NCBI RefSeq assembly: GCF_036965045.1
Contig: NZ_JBALOV010000002.1
Location: 1-64,000, forward strand
Direction: 5' to 3'
Source: Ferdinandcohnia sp036965045
Lineage (GTDB): Bacteria > Bacillota > Bacilli > Bacillales > Bacillaceae_L
DNA length: 64,000 nucleotides
A program made the translations under genes and the position numbers. This document shows positions 16,465-24,710 of this stretch, in pieces; the first letter of the stretch is position 1, and the number at the start of each line of letters is the position of its first letter. Under the pieces are notes generated by a model. It made no database searches. It saw nothing but the letters and a program-made list of their open reading frames with translations, and was not told the origin of the DNA.

Positions 16465-16532
16465 GAGTATAATGAAAATTGTGATTATAGTATGTGTATA
16501 AAAATGGGGATGTAAGGGAAAGGGGAATACAG

Positions 16533-18068
16533 ATGGATAAGCTACAACAAAGCATGTACAAGTTAATTGTAGAGACATCAACAAGACTTCCAAAGGATGT
16601 ACGTAGAGCGGTTGCTCGTGCAAAAGCGAGTGAGAGTGCGGGTACTCGTGCTGCTATGTCTCTTTCAACAATCACCAATAATATTTCAATGGCAGACGTA
16701 AACGTATCACCAATCTGTCAGGATACTGGTCTACCTACATTTAAAGTGAAAACTCCTGTTGGTGTGAACCAATTAAAAATTAAAGCCGCTATTCGCGAAG
16801 CGATTATCGAAGCTACAAAAGACGGAAAGTTACGTCCAAACGCGGTTGATTCATTAACTGGTAAAAACAGCGGGGACAACCTTGGTGAAGGTGTACCGGT
16901 TATTAAGTTTGAACAATGGGAAGAAGATTACATCGATGTTCGCCTCATTTTAAAAGGCGGCGGTTGTGAAAATAAAAACATTCAATATAGCTTACCATGT
17001 GAATTAGAAGGACTTGGTCGCGCGGGTCGTGACTTGGACGGAATTCGTAAGTGTATCATGCATTCTGTATACCAAGCACAAGGACAAGGCTGCAGTGCTG
17101 GATTCATCGGTGTTGGAATTGGTGGGGACCGTACTTCTGGCTACGAGCTAGCGAAAGAACAGCTATTTCGTTCAGTTGAGGATGTAAATCCAAACGAAGA
17201 CCTTCGTAAGCTTGAAGAATACGTCATGGAAAATGCAAATAAGCTTGGAATCGGAACAATGGGCTTCGGCGGCGAAACAACTCTACTTGGTTGTAAAGTT
17301 GGCGTTATGCACCGTATCCCTGCAAGTTTCTTCGTATCTGTCGCGTACAACTGTTGGGCATATCGCCGTCTAGGTGTTACTCTTGACGCTGAAACAGGTG
17401 ACATCAAAGATTGGTTATACCAAGATGGGGAAGAAATCGACTTCTCGAAAGAACAAGAAGAAGTCCAAGAAGTAAAATCAGAAACTCGCGAAGTTGTGCT
17501 TCAAGCACCAATCACTGAAGAACAAATTCGTGAACTTAAAGTTGGAGATGTGGTGCGAATCAATGGTCGCATGTACACAGGCCGTGACGCTATCCATAAG
17601 CACCTTTCTGAAAATGATGCACCAGTTGATCTAGATGGCCAAATCATCTACCACTGTGGTCCGGTCATGTTGAAGGATGAAGATGGCAACTGGCACGTGA
17701 AAGCTGCTGGCCCAACAACAAGTATTCGTGAGGAGCCTTACCAAGGCGATATCATGAAGAAATTCGGGATCCGCGCAGTTATCGGTAAAGGCGGAATGGG
17801 ACCTAAGACACTAGCTGCACTTAAAGAGCATGGTGGAGTCTACTTAAATGCGATTGGTGGAGCTGCCCAGTACTATGCAGATTGCATTAAGTCTGTTGAT
17901 GGCGTTGACCTCATGCAGTTCGGAATCCCTGAAGCAATGTGGCATTTAAATGTAGAAGGCTTCACAGCCGTTGTCACAATGGACTCACATGGCAACAGCC
18001 TGCATGAGGATGTTGACAAATCTTCATTAGAAAAACTAGAACAATTCAAAGAGCGTGTATTTGCTTAA
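16533..18068 (+). CDS. fumA: Class I (Fe-S) fumarate hydratase
   Basis: This cytoplasmic TCA-cycle enzyme interconverts fumarate and (S)-malate. The 511-residue chain contains the fused alpha (N-terminal) and beta (C-terminal) domains of class I fumarases. Conserved cysteines for the [4Fe-4S] cluster occur in SPICQDTG (about residue 67), GGGCENKN (about 150) and the GCKVG region (about 254). The beta part carries GRMYTGRDAIHK and GPTTSIREEPY. The ATG at 16533 follows AAAGGGGAA, while an upstream in-frame ATG has no site. B. subtilis relies on class II CitG, so this gene is an addition or replacement relative to that model. A terminator follows. Confidence 0.93.
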   Translation: MDKLQQSMYKLIVETSTRLPKDVRRAVARAKASESAGTRAAMSLSTITNNISMADVNVSPICQDTGLPTFKVKTPVGVNQLKIKAAIREAIIEATKDGKLRPNAVDSLTGKNSGDNLGEGVPVIKFEQWEEDYIDVRLILKGGGCENKNIQYSLPCELEGLGRAGRDLDGIRKCIMHSVYQAQGQGCSAGFIGVGIGGDRTSGYELAKEQLFRSVEDVNPNEDLRKLEEYVMENANKLGIGTMGFGGETTLLGCKVGVMHRIPASFFVSVAYNCWAYRRLGVTLDAETGDIKDWLYQDGEEIDFSKEQEEVQEVKSETREVVLQAPITEEQIRELKVGDVVRINGRMYTGRDAIHKHLSENDAPVDLDGQIIYHCGPVMLKDEDGNWHVKAAGPTTSIREEPYQGDIMKKFGIRAVIGKGGMGPKTLAALKEHGGVYLNAIGGAAQYYADCIKSVDGVDLMQFGIPEAMWHLNVEGFTAVVTMDSHGNSLHEDVDKSSLEKLEQFKERVFA

Positions 18069-18074
18069 AAATGT

Positions 18075-18111
18075 TGTGGCCCGTTACGTCTATGCGTAGC
18101 GGGTTTTTATG
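18075..18111 (+). terminator. Terminator after fumA
   Basis: CCCGTTACG / CGTAGCGGG hairpin followed by TTTTTAT. Confidence 0.85.
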
Positions 18112-18136
18112 TGGGTGGATTTTTAGCTGCTTTGGG

Positions 18137-18237
18137 GTTAGGGCACAATAATTGAAAGTTAGGGAAGAATTATTTAATCTAGGGCAAATATAAGTGAAGA
18201 TAGGGCAATTTTAAGTTAGGTAACAAATATGGAAATG
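18137..18237. repeat. 21-bp degenerate tandem repeat
   Basis: The unit GTTAGGGCA-N12 recurs at 18137, 18158, 18179 and 18200, each 21 bp apart, with a shortened fifth copy at 18215. TAGG(G) is invariant. There is no ORF through it with a ribosome binding site. Confidence 0.65.
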
Positions 18238-18428
18238 GCATCAGTCAAGTCAGAGTTCATAAGCTGTAATTTTATCAAAAACGACCAAACAAACTAAAAA
18301 TGGACTAACTTAAAGGTTTTGAGAATCATACTAACTCCAAATTTAGAAAGAGCATGTTAGTAAAGAGCATTTTAAACTACAAGATTTTAGGGAAATGCCC
18401 GGAGCGTGTATGGTAAGATTGGTCTTTC

Positions 18429-18799
18429 GGTACAAGCTCAGAGTAGAAATCCTCAAGCATGTAGGTCAAGCCGCGTCTTGCGGTACAAGCTCGAGTCAAA
18501 ATCCTCTAAGCATGTAGGTCAAGCCGTGTCTTGCAGTACAAGCCCAAGGTGAAAATTCGCCAGCATGTAGGTCAACGCTCGTCTCGCGGTACAAGCTCAG
18601 GGCAAAAAATCTCAAGCATGTAGGTCAAGCCGTTTCTTGCGGTACAAGCCCAAGGTGAAAATTCGCCAGCATGTAGGTCAAGCCTCGTCTCGTGGTACAA
18701 GCTCATTGCAAAAATTCACTAGCATGTAGGTTAAGCCTCATCTAGTGGTACATGCTCAATCCAAAAATCCCGCAGCATGCCAGTCAAGATACACTATTC
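18429..18799. repeat. 53-bp tandem repeat array, seven units
   Basis: GGTACAAGC (or a one-base variant) begins units at 18429, 18482, 18535, 18588, 18641, 18694 and 18747, exactly 53 bp apart. Each unit also carries AGCATGTAGGTCAAGC at the same internal position, with units 6 and 7 more diverged. Units 3 and 5 share a longer identical stretch, suggesting duplication of pairs. The period is not a multiple of three and no gene spans it. The remainder of 18238-18980 shows no gene. Confidence 0.9.
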
Positions 18800-18980
18800 C
18801 AGTTAAAGTTCCAATCAAAATCCGACCAACACTTCCTTCACCCCAATATCTCGCCCACAACCCACCAAATTTTATTCCTCCTCCAAACAAAATCTTTTTG
18901 GTAATCTCTTCCCTGCATGAACTCCCTAAATGTGGTAAAAACTAACTCTACTACTAACGGAGTTTTAGGAGGTTTTACTT

Positions 18981-19790
18981 TTGAAAAGGCTTTGTGGCAT
19001 ACTTCTTCTTTTGACTGTTACCTTTTCAGTGACTGGGGCCCAACAGGTGTCTGCAGCATATTCAAACGCCCCTATTCATTGGGGCTTTAAAAAGAGCAAA
19101 AATCATGAACCCGCCTCAGCAGGGGAAGAGTATGATAAACTACTCGCAAAATATGGCGCATTCTATATTGGGGATACGACGAAAAAAAACATCTACCTGA
19201 CCTTCGACAATGGCTATGAAAATGGCTATACAGAAAAAGTCTTGGATGTGTTAAAAGAGAAGAAAGTTCCTGCGACATTCTTTGTGACGGGGCACTATTT
19301 AAAAGATCAGGCTGACCTTGTCAAACGAATGGCGAAGGAAGGGCATATCGTTGGTAATCATTCCTGGTATCATCCGGATTTAACAAGGGTAAGTGATGAG
19401 CGGCTCCGAAAAGAATTAGATTCCGTTCGGGAGGAAACCAAAAGGCTCACTGGGCAGGATGTTACTTATCTTCGTCCACCGCGAGGTATTTTCAGTGAAC
19501 GAACCTTAGCTTTATCCAATAATCTTGGCTATCAAAGTGTATTCTGGTCGCTGGCATTCGTTGACTGGCATATCAACAACCAACGAGGGTGGGAGTATGC
19601 CTACAATAACATTATGAGACAAATTCATCCGGGGGCAATTCTTTTGTTACATACCGTATCGAGAGATAATGCGGAAGCGCTTGGAAAGGCAATCGATGAC
19701 CTACGAAAAGAAGGTTATACCTTCCAAAGCTTAGACCAGCTCATGGCGGAAAAAACCATTAGAGAAGAGCTATTATTCGATTTAGATTAA
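18981..19790 (+). CDS. pdaA: Delta-lactam-biosynthetic de-N-acetylase PdaA
   Basis: This exported polysaccharide deacetylase removes the acetyl group from N-acetylmuramic acid during muramic-delta-lactam formation in spore cortex peptidoglycan, a step needed for germination. It has a signal peptide (to about residue 25) and the five NodB motifs: TFDNGYENG, HSWYHPDL, RPPRG, WSLAFVDW and LLLHTVS. The sequence closely resembles B. subtilis PdaA as I remember it, with the same length of about 269 residues. The TTG start at 18981 is set by TAGGAGG nine bases upstream. Sporulation-specific control is expected, but no promoter was assigned. Confidence 0.95.
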   Translation: MKRLCGILLLLTVTFSVTGAQQVSAAYSNAPIHWGFKKSKNHEPASAGEEYDKLLAKYGAFYIGDTTKKNIYLTFDNGYENGYTEKVLDVLKEKKVPATFFVTGHYLKDQADLVKRMAKEGHIVGNHSWYHPDLTRVSDERLRKELDSVREETKRLTGQDVTYLRPPRGIFSERTLALSNNLGYQSVFWSLAFVDWHINNQRGWEYAYNNIMRQIHPGAILLLHTVSRDNAEALGKAIDDLRKEGYTFQSLDQLMAEKTIREELLFDLD

Positions 19791-19795
19791 ACAAA

Positions 19796-19826
19796 AAGGA
19801 CTTAGAGTCACGACTTCTAAGTCCTT
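19796..19826 (+). terminator. Terminator after pdaA
   Basis: Stem AAGGACTTAGA / TCTAAGTCCTT followed by AGTTT. The stem is strong and the T tract short. Confidence 0.75.
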
Positions 19827-19834
19827 AGTTTCAA

Positions 19835-19946
19835 TGTCTAGCTCCAGGCGCCAACAGCTCTCTGGTCTTAGCAAATCGCTTCGGAAGGCAGAAAGCACTT
19901 CTGTCAGCGTCCGTCTTATGCTTGTTACGCGTCTTGCGCTTTTCTT
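19835..19946. repeat. Probable dispersed intergenic Bacillus repeat
   Basis: The segment begins TGTCTAGCTCCAG and ends GCGCTTTTCTTGT, with an internal TTCGGAAGGCAGAAAG. From memory this pattern of ends and a G+C-rich imperfectly palindromic middle belongs to a high-copy intergenic repeat of several Bacillus-type genomes. It lies between two convergent genes and abuts the stop codon of the lipoprotein gene. Confidence 0.6.
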
Positions 19947-19947
19947 G

Positions 19948-20523
19948 TTACATATATTTTTCAACCAATTCATAGCATCTTTCTTTGGTGACCCGTGCTT
20001 GAGTGTTTACTTTTACTAAAGCCTCCATGGTGCCGCCTTCGTATTGAGCTGCTTCTTCACTGGTTATTTTATATTTCTCTTTGATCCAACCACGTTGTTC
20101 TTCTCGTAACTTATCCATTTCATCAGTTGGAAGCTGTTTCTCTAATTCTTTCCAAATTTTATTTAGTTCGTCGTCCCAAATCTTATAGGTTTCTGCTGCG
20201 ATTTCTTCCATTTCGATTTGTGTTTCACCCTCAGGCTTGTTTTCAATCTCTTCTTCAAGTGCAGTGAGTTCATTTAAATATTGTACCTTCAGAGGACTAC
20301 TTTCAGCTGTCACTTCGGCGCTCGTGTCTTGAGTCTCGGTATCCACCTTTTCATCTGAAGTCTCTTCTTCTGGAGCCTCAACCTTCTCATTTGCTTTTTC
20401 AGATTCTGTCTCAGATTCCGTGCTTTTAGCTGGTTCTTCTGGCTGAGAGCTAGTCTCCTCATCTTTATTTCCACAGGCAGCCAACACTACCAACAAAAGT
20501 GTTAACAGTAAAAACTTTTTCAT
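19948..20523 (-). CDS. Lipoprotein with LprI-like (DUF1311) domain
   Basis: This 191-residue predicted lipoprotein has a lipobox VLAAC with Cys17. A low-complexity Glu/Ser/Thr-rich linker (about residues 20-85) precedes a C-terminal domain with the DUF1311/LprI pattern: W-DDELNKIWKEL, then LREEQRGWIKEKY near 145 and a late Cys in KERCYELVEKY. LprI domains inhibit lysozyme in some species, but this is not assured here. CAAGGAG precedes the ATG at 20523, and an ATG 16 codons earlier is rejected because it destroys the signal. Anchored on the outer face of the membrane. Confidence 0.82.
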   Translation of the reverse strand: MKKFLLLTLLLVVLAACGNKDEETSSQPEEPAKSTESETESEKANEKVEAPEEETSDEKVDTETQDTSAEVTAESSPLKVQYLNELTALEEEIENKPEGETQIEMEEIAAETYKIWDDELNKIWKELEKQLPTDEMDKLREEQRGWIKEKYKITSEEAAQYEGGTMEALVKVNTQARVTKERCYELVEKYM

Positions 20524-20598
20524 TGCAAAAACTCCTTGTCTAATTGTTCTTATGTAAAACAACGATATCATATCTTCAAATTATATCCTAAAAATGAG

Positions 20599-20625
20599 AA
20601 AAGAGCTGTAGGTCAGCTCTTTTTC
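20599..20625 (-). terminator. Terminator of the 20.6-kb membrane protein gene
   Basis: AAAGAGCTG / CAGCTCTTT hairpin. The gene's TGA stop (20613-20615) lies inside it, and A-rich plus-strand sequence on the left gives the minus-strand T tract. Confidence 0.75.
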
Positions 20626-21125
20626 GGTGTTACTTTTTTCTTCCGCCACGGTTTTATGAAGGAAATAATGAAAATAAAAATGGTAACGACGATCTGAAAA
20701 TAGACCGCATATTGTCTTATGATGTGGTTCTGAATGAATTCAGGGTTAGTCAAGGCTAATTCTCGTTGAGTTTCCAGCAACTCCATATTGGTTACCATTA
20801 GCTTGTCTATAATAAAAATCCCGACAAATGTTTGGATCATATAGAGTACGAATTTCACGCCAACCCATCGATGCTTGAAAAATCCCCAGTTTGTAAAGAA
20901 TCCATAGATGAGCCCCACTAATAAAGTACCAATTGCACCCCATCGAACGATATTATCACTGATGATTACAATATTTTTATATCCCAGGTAGGACTCACTA
21001 AATTCAGTAAAATCAAGATGAAGATTTAATGCGAGTGAGCTCAAAATACCTCCGAAAAATAATACCACTAGAAAAACGTGGATAATTTTTAACCATTTCA
21101 TCCCTTTTGGTCCAATCTTTTTCAC
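20613..21125 (-). CDS. Four-helix membrane protein (DUF2269-like)
   Basis: The 170-residue protein has four hydrophobic segments (about residues 12-32, 55-75, 84-105 and 135-158) with a basic C-terminus. The N-terminal WLKIIHVFLVVLFFGGIL resembles the DUF2269/CopD-like pattern in which a helix-1 histidine follows K-I-I-H. The start is a GTG at 21125 with AGGAGG eight to nine bases upstream. It is a single-gene unit. Function is not known. Haem or metal binding by the His is only a thought. Confidence 0.65.
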   Translation of the reverse strand: MKKIGPKGMKWLKIIHVFLVVLFFGGILSSLALNLHLDFTEFSESYLGYKNIVIISDNIVRWGAIGTLLVGLIYGFFTNWGFFKHRWVGVKFVLYMIQTFVGIFIIDKLMVTNMELLETQRELALTNPEFIQNHIIRQYAVYFQIVVTIFIFIISFIKPWRKKKVTPKKS

Positions 21126-21296
21126 GTTTCAATACCTCCTAATATCTGAACAACAAAACTCATTTTACTCTTAGGAGAATCATAAAAAAATGTGCTACAG
21201 ATGTAATTTTTGATACAACTGAGGTCCTATTATTCCGCAAACTTGAAATAGAAGGTAGAATGGAGAAAGGTAGTCTTTAGATGGGAGGAATACACC

Positions 21297-21620
21297 ATGA
21301 ACGCAAACATCCTTTTAATTATCGCCATTATTAGCGAAGTATTCGGCAGCTCGCTGCTTAAGGCAACAGATGGCTTTAAAAAGTTCCTGCCCTCAGTGGG
21401 AGTCATGATCGGGTATGGTCTAGCATTCTATGCATTATCACTAACATTAACAAAATTACCGCTCGGATTGGCGTATGCAATCTGGGCTGGAGTGGGGACA
21501 GCACTTACCGCATTAGTCGGAATCATTATCTATAAAGAACATGTCGATATGAAAAAAATTCTCGGATTTCTGTTAATCATAGGTGGCGTCATTTTACTCA
21601 ATATAGGAGGGGGTCATTAG
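21297..21620 (+). CDS. SMR efflux transporter subunit (EbrA/B-like), first gene
   Basis: This 107-residue four-helix small multidrug resistance protein carries the essential membrane glutamate in IIAIISEVFGSSLLK (Glu14) and the family motif YAIWAGVGTALTALVG near residue 62. SMR pumps exchange protons for cationic compounds. The partner gene starts directly at its stop (ATG at 21621), typical of paired heteromeric SMR systems such as EbrAB and YkkCD. GGGAGGA precedes the ATG. No guanidine riboswitch is seen in the short leader. Gdx-type guanidinium export is an alternative specificity. Confidence 0.9.
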   Translation: MNANILLIIAIISEVFGSSLLKATDGFKKFLPSVGVMIGYGLAFYALSLTLTKLPLGLAYAIWAGVGTALTALVGIIIYKEHVDMKKILGFLLIIGGVILLNIGGGH

Positions 21621-21977
21621 ATGAAGGGATATCTCGTATTATCCATTTCAATTATTTGTGAGGTCTTTGCAACCGCGATGCTAAAAATGTCTGATGGCTT
21701 TACCGTATTTTTCCCCTCGGTGGGTGTCATCGTAGGATACGGACTTGCGTTTTATTGCCTATCCATATGCTTAAAAACACTTCCACTGAGTTTGGCCTAT
21801 GCGATATGGTCTGGAGTAGGTACAGCACTAACAGCTATGATTGGTGCGCTTGTGTGGGAAGAGGTTTTTAGTGCTCTAAAACTAGCAGGCATTGTCTTAA
21901 TAATCGGTGGTGTAGTTTTACTAAACTCCTCCAAAAGTACAGAAGAAATGGAGCACTCAAAAGTAAAGGCGCTTTAA
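21621..21977 (+). CDS. SMR efflux transporter subunit (EbrA/B-like), second gene
   Basis: This 118-residue paralogue of the preceding protein has four helices, Glu13 in ISIICEVFATAMLK, and YAIWSGVGTALTAMIG. A short charged tail follows the last helix, the kind of asymmetry seen between partners in heterodimeric SMR pumps. It is translationally coupled to the upstream gene with no gap. The two probably form one antiparallel dimer in the cytoplasmic membrane. Substrate cannot be read from the sequence. Confidence 0.9.
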   Translation: MKGYLVLSISIICEVFATAMLKMSDGFTVFFPSVGVIVGYGLAFYCLSICLKTLPLSLAYAIWSGVGTALTAMIGALVWEEVFSALKLAGIVLIIGGVVLLNSSKSTEEMEHSKVKAL

Positions 21978-22034
21978 AAAGAGCTCAAATCCCCCTATAA
22001 TTGTAAGGGAATACATAATAAGGGGGAGTAAGGC

Positions 22035-22346
22035 ATGGTTGGAGAATGGGAAAACGCAGAACCAGGGGTAAAACGAAAAATATTCCCACCGGGAGAATCA
22101 GTGATGATGATGGAGGTCCATTTTGAAAAAGATGCGGAAGGCTATCAACACAGCCATCCACATGAGCAGCTTACTTACGTCATGAAAGGAATTTTCCAAT
22201 TCACTATCGAAGGGGAACAAACGACGGTGTCCCAAGGAGAAACCATTTTTATTCCAGGAAACCATAAACATGGAGTCGTTGCGTTAGAGGAAGGTATTTT
22301 ACTAGATACCTTTACACCGCTTCGTGACGATCTTTTAAACAAATAA
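22035..22346 (+). CDS. Cupin-domain protein
   Basis: This 103-residue single-domain cupin carries the first metal motif HSHPHEQLTYVMKG (with H, H, E) near residue 38 and a second motif with PGNHKHG near residue 76. The beta-barrel could bind a metal and act as an isomerase, dioxygenase or sensor, but the family is too broad to choose. AAGGGGGAG precedes the ATG. It stands alone with its own terminator between the SMR pair and yfjP. Confidence 0.88.
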   Translation: MVGEWENAEPGVKRKIFPPGESVMMMEVHFEKDAEGYQHSHPHEQLTYVMKGIFQFTIEGEQTTVSQGETIFIPGNHKHGVVALEEGILLDTFTPLRDDLLNK

Positions 22347-22349
22347 ACG

Positions 22350-22380
22350 GAATAATCCTCTTGCTTGCAGGGGGATTTTT
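22350..22380 (+). terminator. Terminator after cupin gene
   Basis: AATCCTCT / AGGGGGATT hairpin with one G-T pair, followed by eight T residues. Confidence 0.85.
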
Positions 22381-22435
22381 TTTGCGCTCAAATGGTATAA
22401 TGTGTACTAACACTTATGAAGTGAGGTTGGTTTCC

Positions 22436-23302
22436 ATGTGGGAGAAAACAGTGATTGTTCAGTCTCCATATGATTTTGATCGTGTCTTAGACAGGCTTTC
22501 AATAAATCCACTTATTAATCTAAATAAAGACGAACGTTTCGTGAAAGTACCGTTATATTTTAAAAATGAACCTTTGGTTGTCACGGTAAAAGCAACAGGG
22601 ACAACGGATGGGCCAAGTTTTGTAGTCACAGGGTCTCAAAAGGATTCAATGGAATATGCGTTGCAGCACGTGTCTCATATTTTTCAATGGGACGTATCGT
22701 TGAAGGAGATCCAAGACCATTTTTTACAAACAGACCTTCGAGATATTTTCATAGAGCATCGCGGAACGCCATTGATATTGGATTTCGATCCGTATTTTTG
22801 CTTGATGAAGTGTATCATCCATCAGCAGCTCAATATGACATTTGCCTATACACTGACATCAAGGTTTGTGACCACATTCGGCGAAGAAATCGAAGGAACA
22901 TGGATCCATCCTCGACCTGAGAAGATAGCTGAGTTGTCTGTTTCAGACTTAAGAGAGTTGCAATTCAGTGGCCGGAAGGCGGAATATATCATTGATACGT
23001 CGAGACTGATCGCCTCTGGTGAGATAACTCTTACGGATCTTCATGCCAAAACCGATGAAGAGGTCATGGACACGCTCGTAAAAATCCGCGGAATTGGAAA
23101 ATGGACCGCAGAAAATTTTCTTTTATTCGCATTGGGACGACCAAATCTCTTCCCGATGGCAGATATCGGAATCCAAAATGCCATCAAAAAATTATACAAT
23201 CTTGAAAAAAAGCCAACCTATGAACAAATGGAAGAATACAGCAAGCCATGGGAGCCATACTTAAGCTATGCCTCCTTGTATTTATGGCGAAGCATCGAAT
23301 AG
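22436..23302 (+). CDS. yfjP: DNA-3-methyladenine glycosylase family protein YfjP
   Basis: This base-excision repair enzyme of the HhH-GPD (AlkA-like) superfamily is predicted to remove alkylated bases. The 288-residue chain has an N-terminal AlkA-like domain and the helix-hairpin-helix LVKIRGIGKWTAENF around residue 215. The catalytic Asp lies in FPMADIGIQ (near residue 243). The ATG at 22436 is chosen because GAGGTTG precedes it; longer frames upstream lack a site. Its position directly before the TrmA-type methyltransferase gene matches yfjP-yfjO of B. subtilis. Confidence 0.9.
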   Translation: MWEKTVIVQSPYDFDRVLDRLSINPLINLNKDERFVKVPLYFKNEPLVVTVKATGTTDGPSFVVTGSQKDSMEYALQHVSHIFQWDVSLKEIQDHFLQTDLRDIFIEHRGTPLILDFDPYFCLMKCIIHQQLNMTFAYTLTSRFVTTFGEEIEGTWIHPRPEKIAELSVSDLRELQFSGRKAEYIIDTSRLIASGEITLTDLHAKTDEEVMDTLVKIRGIGKWTAENFLLFALGRPNLFPMADIGIQNAIKKLYNLEKKPTYEQMEEYSKPWEPYLSYASLYLWRSIE

Positions 23303-23315
23303 AAAGTTGTGTGTA

Positions 23316-24710
23316 ATGATGAAACAACAAAAAGAAAACCAAGCAAAATTACAAGTGGGACAAACCTTTCCGCTTACAATAAAAAGACTCGGAATCAACG
23401 GAGAAGGCGTGGGCTATTTTAAAAGGCAGGTCGTCTTTGTACCAGGGGCGTTACCTGGTGAAGAGGTAGTTGTCGAAGCAACAAAGGTTCACCCGAAATT
23501 CTCCGAGGGGCGGATTAAAAAAATCCGCAAAAAATCAGAGCACAGGGTGAAACCACCATGCCCAATTTACGATTTATGTGGCGGTTGCCAGCTGCAGCAT
23601 TTAGACTATCGTCAACAATTAAATGAGAAGCGGGACATTGTCGTCCAAGCCTTTGAACGATATAGCAAAACACCTATTGAAAAGCTCAATATAAAAGACA
23701 CGATTGGCATGGAAAACCCGTGGAACTACCGGAACAAAAGCCAGTTCCAGGTAGGAATGGACAAGACAAAAGTGATTGCAGGACTTTATGGCCTAAACTC
23801 TCACAAACTGATTGATATCGCGGACTGCATGATTCAGCATCCAGCGACAAGCAAGGTCACGCAAACCGTCAAAATGATCCTTCAGGACCTGAAAATATCA
23901 ATCTATAACGAGAGAAATCGAAAAGGACTTGTCCGAACTATCGTCACAAGAGTCGGCGTTCAGTCGGGAGAAGTACAGCTCGTCTTAATTACAGCGGGGA
24001 AAGAAATCCCACGAAAAAGCTTATTAATCGAAGAAATCACAAAACGTTTACCTGAAGTGAAATCAATTATCCAAAACATCAATGGACAAAAAACATCACT
24101 CATTTTTGGAGACGAATCGATTCATTTACACGGAAGTGAGGTTATTCAAGAAACCCTTGGAGACCTTTCATTCGAGCTATCTGCTCGTGCATTCTTCCAG
24201 CTAAACCCAGAGCAAACCGTCAAATTATATGATGAAGTAAAAAAAGCGGCTCAATTAACAGGCAAGGAAAAAATCGTTGATGCGTACTGCGGAGTCGGAA
24301 CGATTGGGTTATGGCTTGCAGACGGCGCAGCAGAAATCCGCGGAATCGAAATCATCCCAGAAGCCATCGAAGACGCAAGAAAGAACGCCCAAAAACACGG
24401 CTTTGAGAATGCCACCTACGCAGTAGGAAAAGCTGAAAAACTCCTACCAAAATGGGTGAATGAAGGCTGGCGTCCAGACGTCATCGTCGTCGACCCACCA
24501 CGAACAGGATGCGACGATCAATTCTTACAAACTGTGTTGAAAGTTAAGCCGAAGAAGATGGTGTATGTGTCATGTAACCCATCGACTTTAGCGAAGGATA
24601 TTCAAGTGTTGTCGAAGCTTTACCGGGTTGAGTATGTTCAGCCTGTTGATATGTTTCCGCATACGGCGCATGTTGAATGTGTGTCGCAGATAGTTTTGAG
24701 GGAAAATTAA
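23316..24710 (+). CDS. rlmD: 23S rRNA (uracil-5-)-methyltransferase, RlmD/YfjO type
   Basis: This SAM-dependent RNA m5U methyltransferase of the TrmA/RlmD family has 464 residues. An N-terminal TRAM domain (about 10-70) is followed by Fe-S cysteines C82, C88 and C91 plus one near 170. The SAM-binding VDAYCGVGTIGLW lies near 325, and the nucleophile Cys is in VYVSCNPSTLAKD near 418. B. subtilis has two such proteins, YefA (RlmCD) and YfjO; context after yfjP indicates the YfjO orthologue, whose exact uridine is less certain. The start is ATG 23316 or 23319 with a weak site. Its last bases overlap the stop of an inverted recombinase gene, marking an insertion junction. Confidence 0.88.
   Translation: MMKQQKENQAKLQVGQTFPLTIKRLGINGEGVGYFKRQVVFVPGALPGEEVVVEATKVHPKFSEGRIKKIRKKSEHRVKPPCPIYDLCGGCQLQHLDYRQQLNEKRDIVVQAFERYSKTPIEKLNIKDTIGMENPWNYRNKSQFQVGMDKTKVIAGLYGLNSHKLIDIADCMIQHPATSKVTQTVKMILQDLKISIYNERNRKGLVRTIVTRVGVQSGEVQLVLITAGKEIPRKSLLIEEITKRLPEVKSIIQNINGQKTSLIFGDESIHLHGSEVIQETLGDLSFELSARAFFQLNPEQTVKLYDEVKKAAQLTGKEKIVDAYCGVGTIGLWLADGAAEIRGIEIIPEAIEDARKNAQKHGFENATYAVGKAEKLLPKWVNEGWRPDVIVVDPPRTGCDDQFLQTVLKVKPKKMVYVSCNPSTLAKDIQVLSKLYRVEYVQPVDMFPHTAHVECVSQIVLREN

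Noticed and set aside
18429..18799. CRISPR array
   Set aside because: The whole 53-bp unit is conserved including the would-be spacers, and there are no cas genes nearby. It is a simple tandem repeat.
21126..21296. Guanidine (ykkC) riboswitch before the SMR pair
   Set aside because: The 170-base leader lacks the conserved ykkC core sequences and a terminator, so no riboswitch was called.
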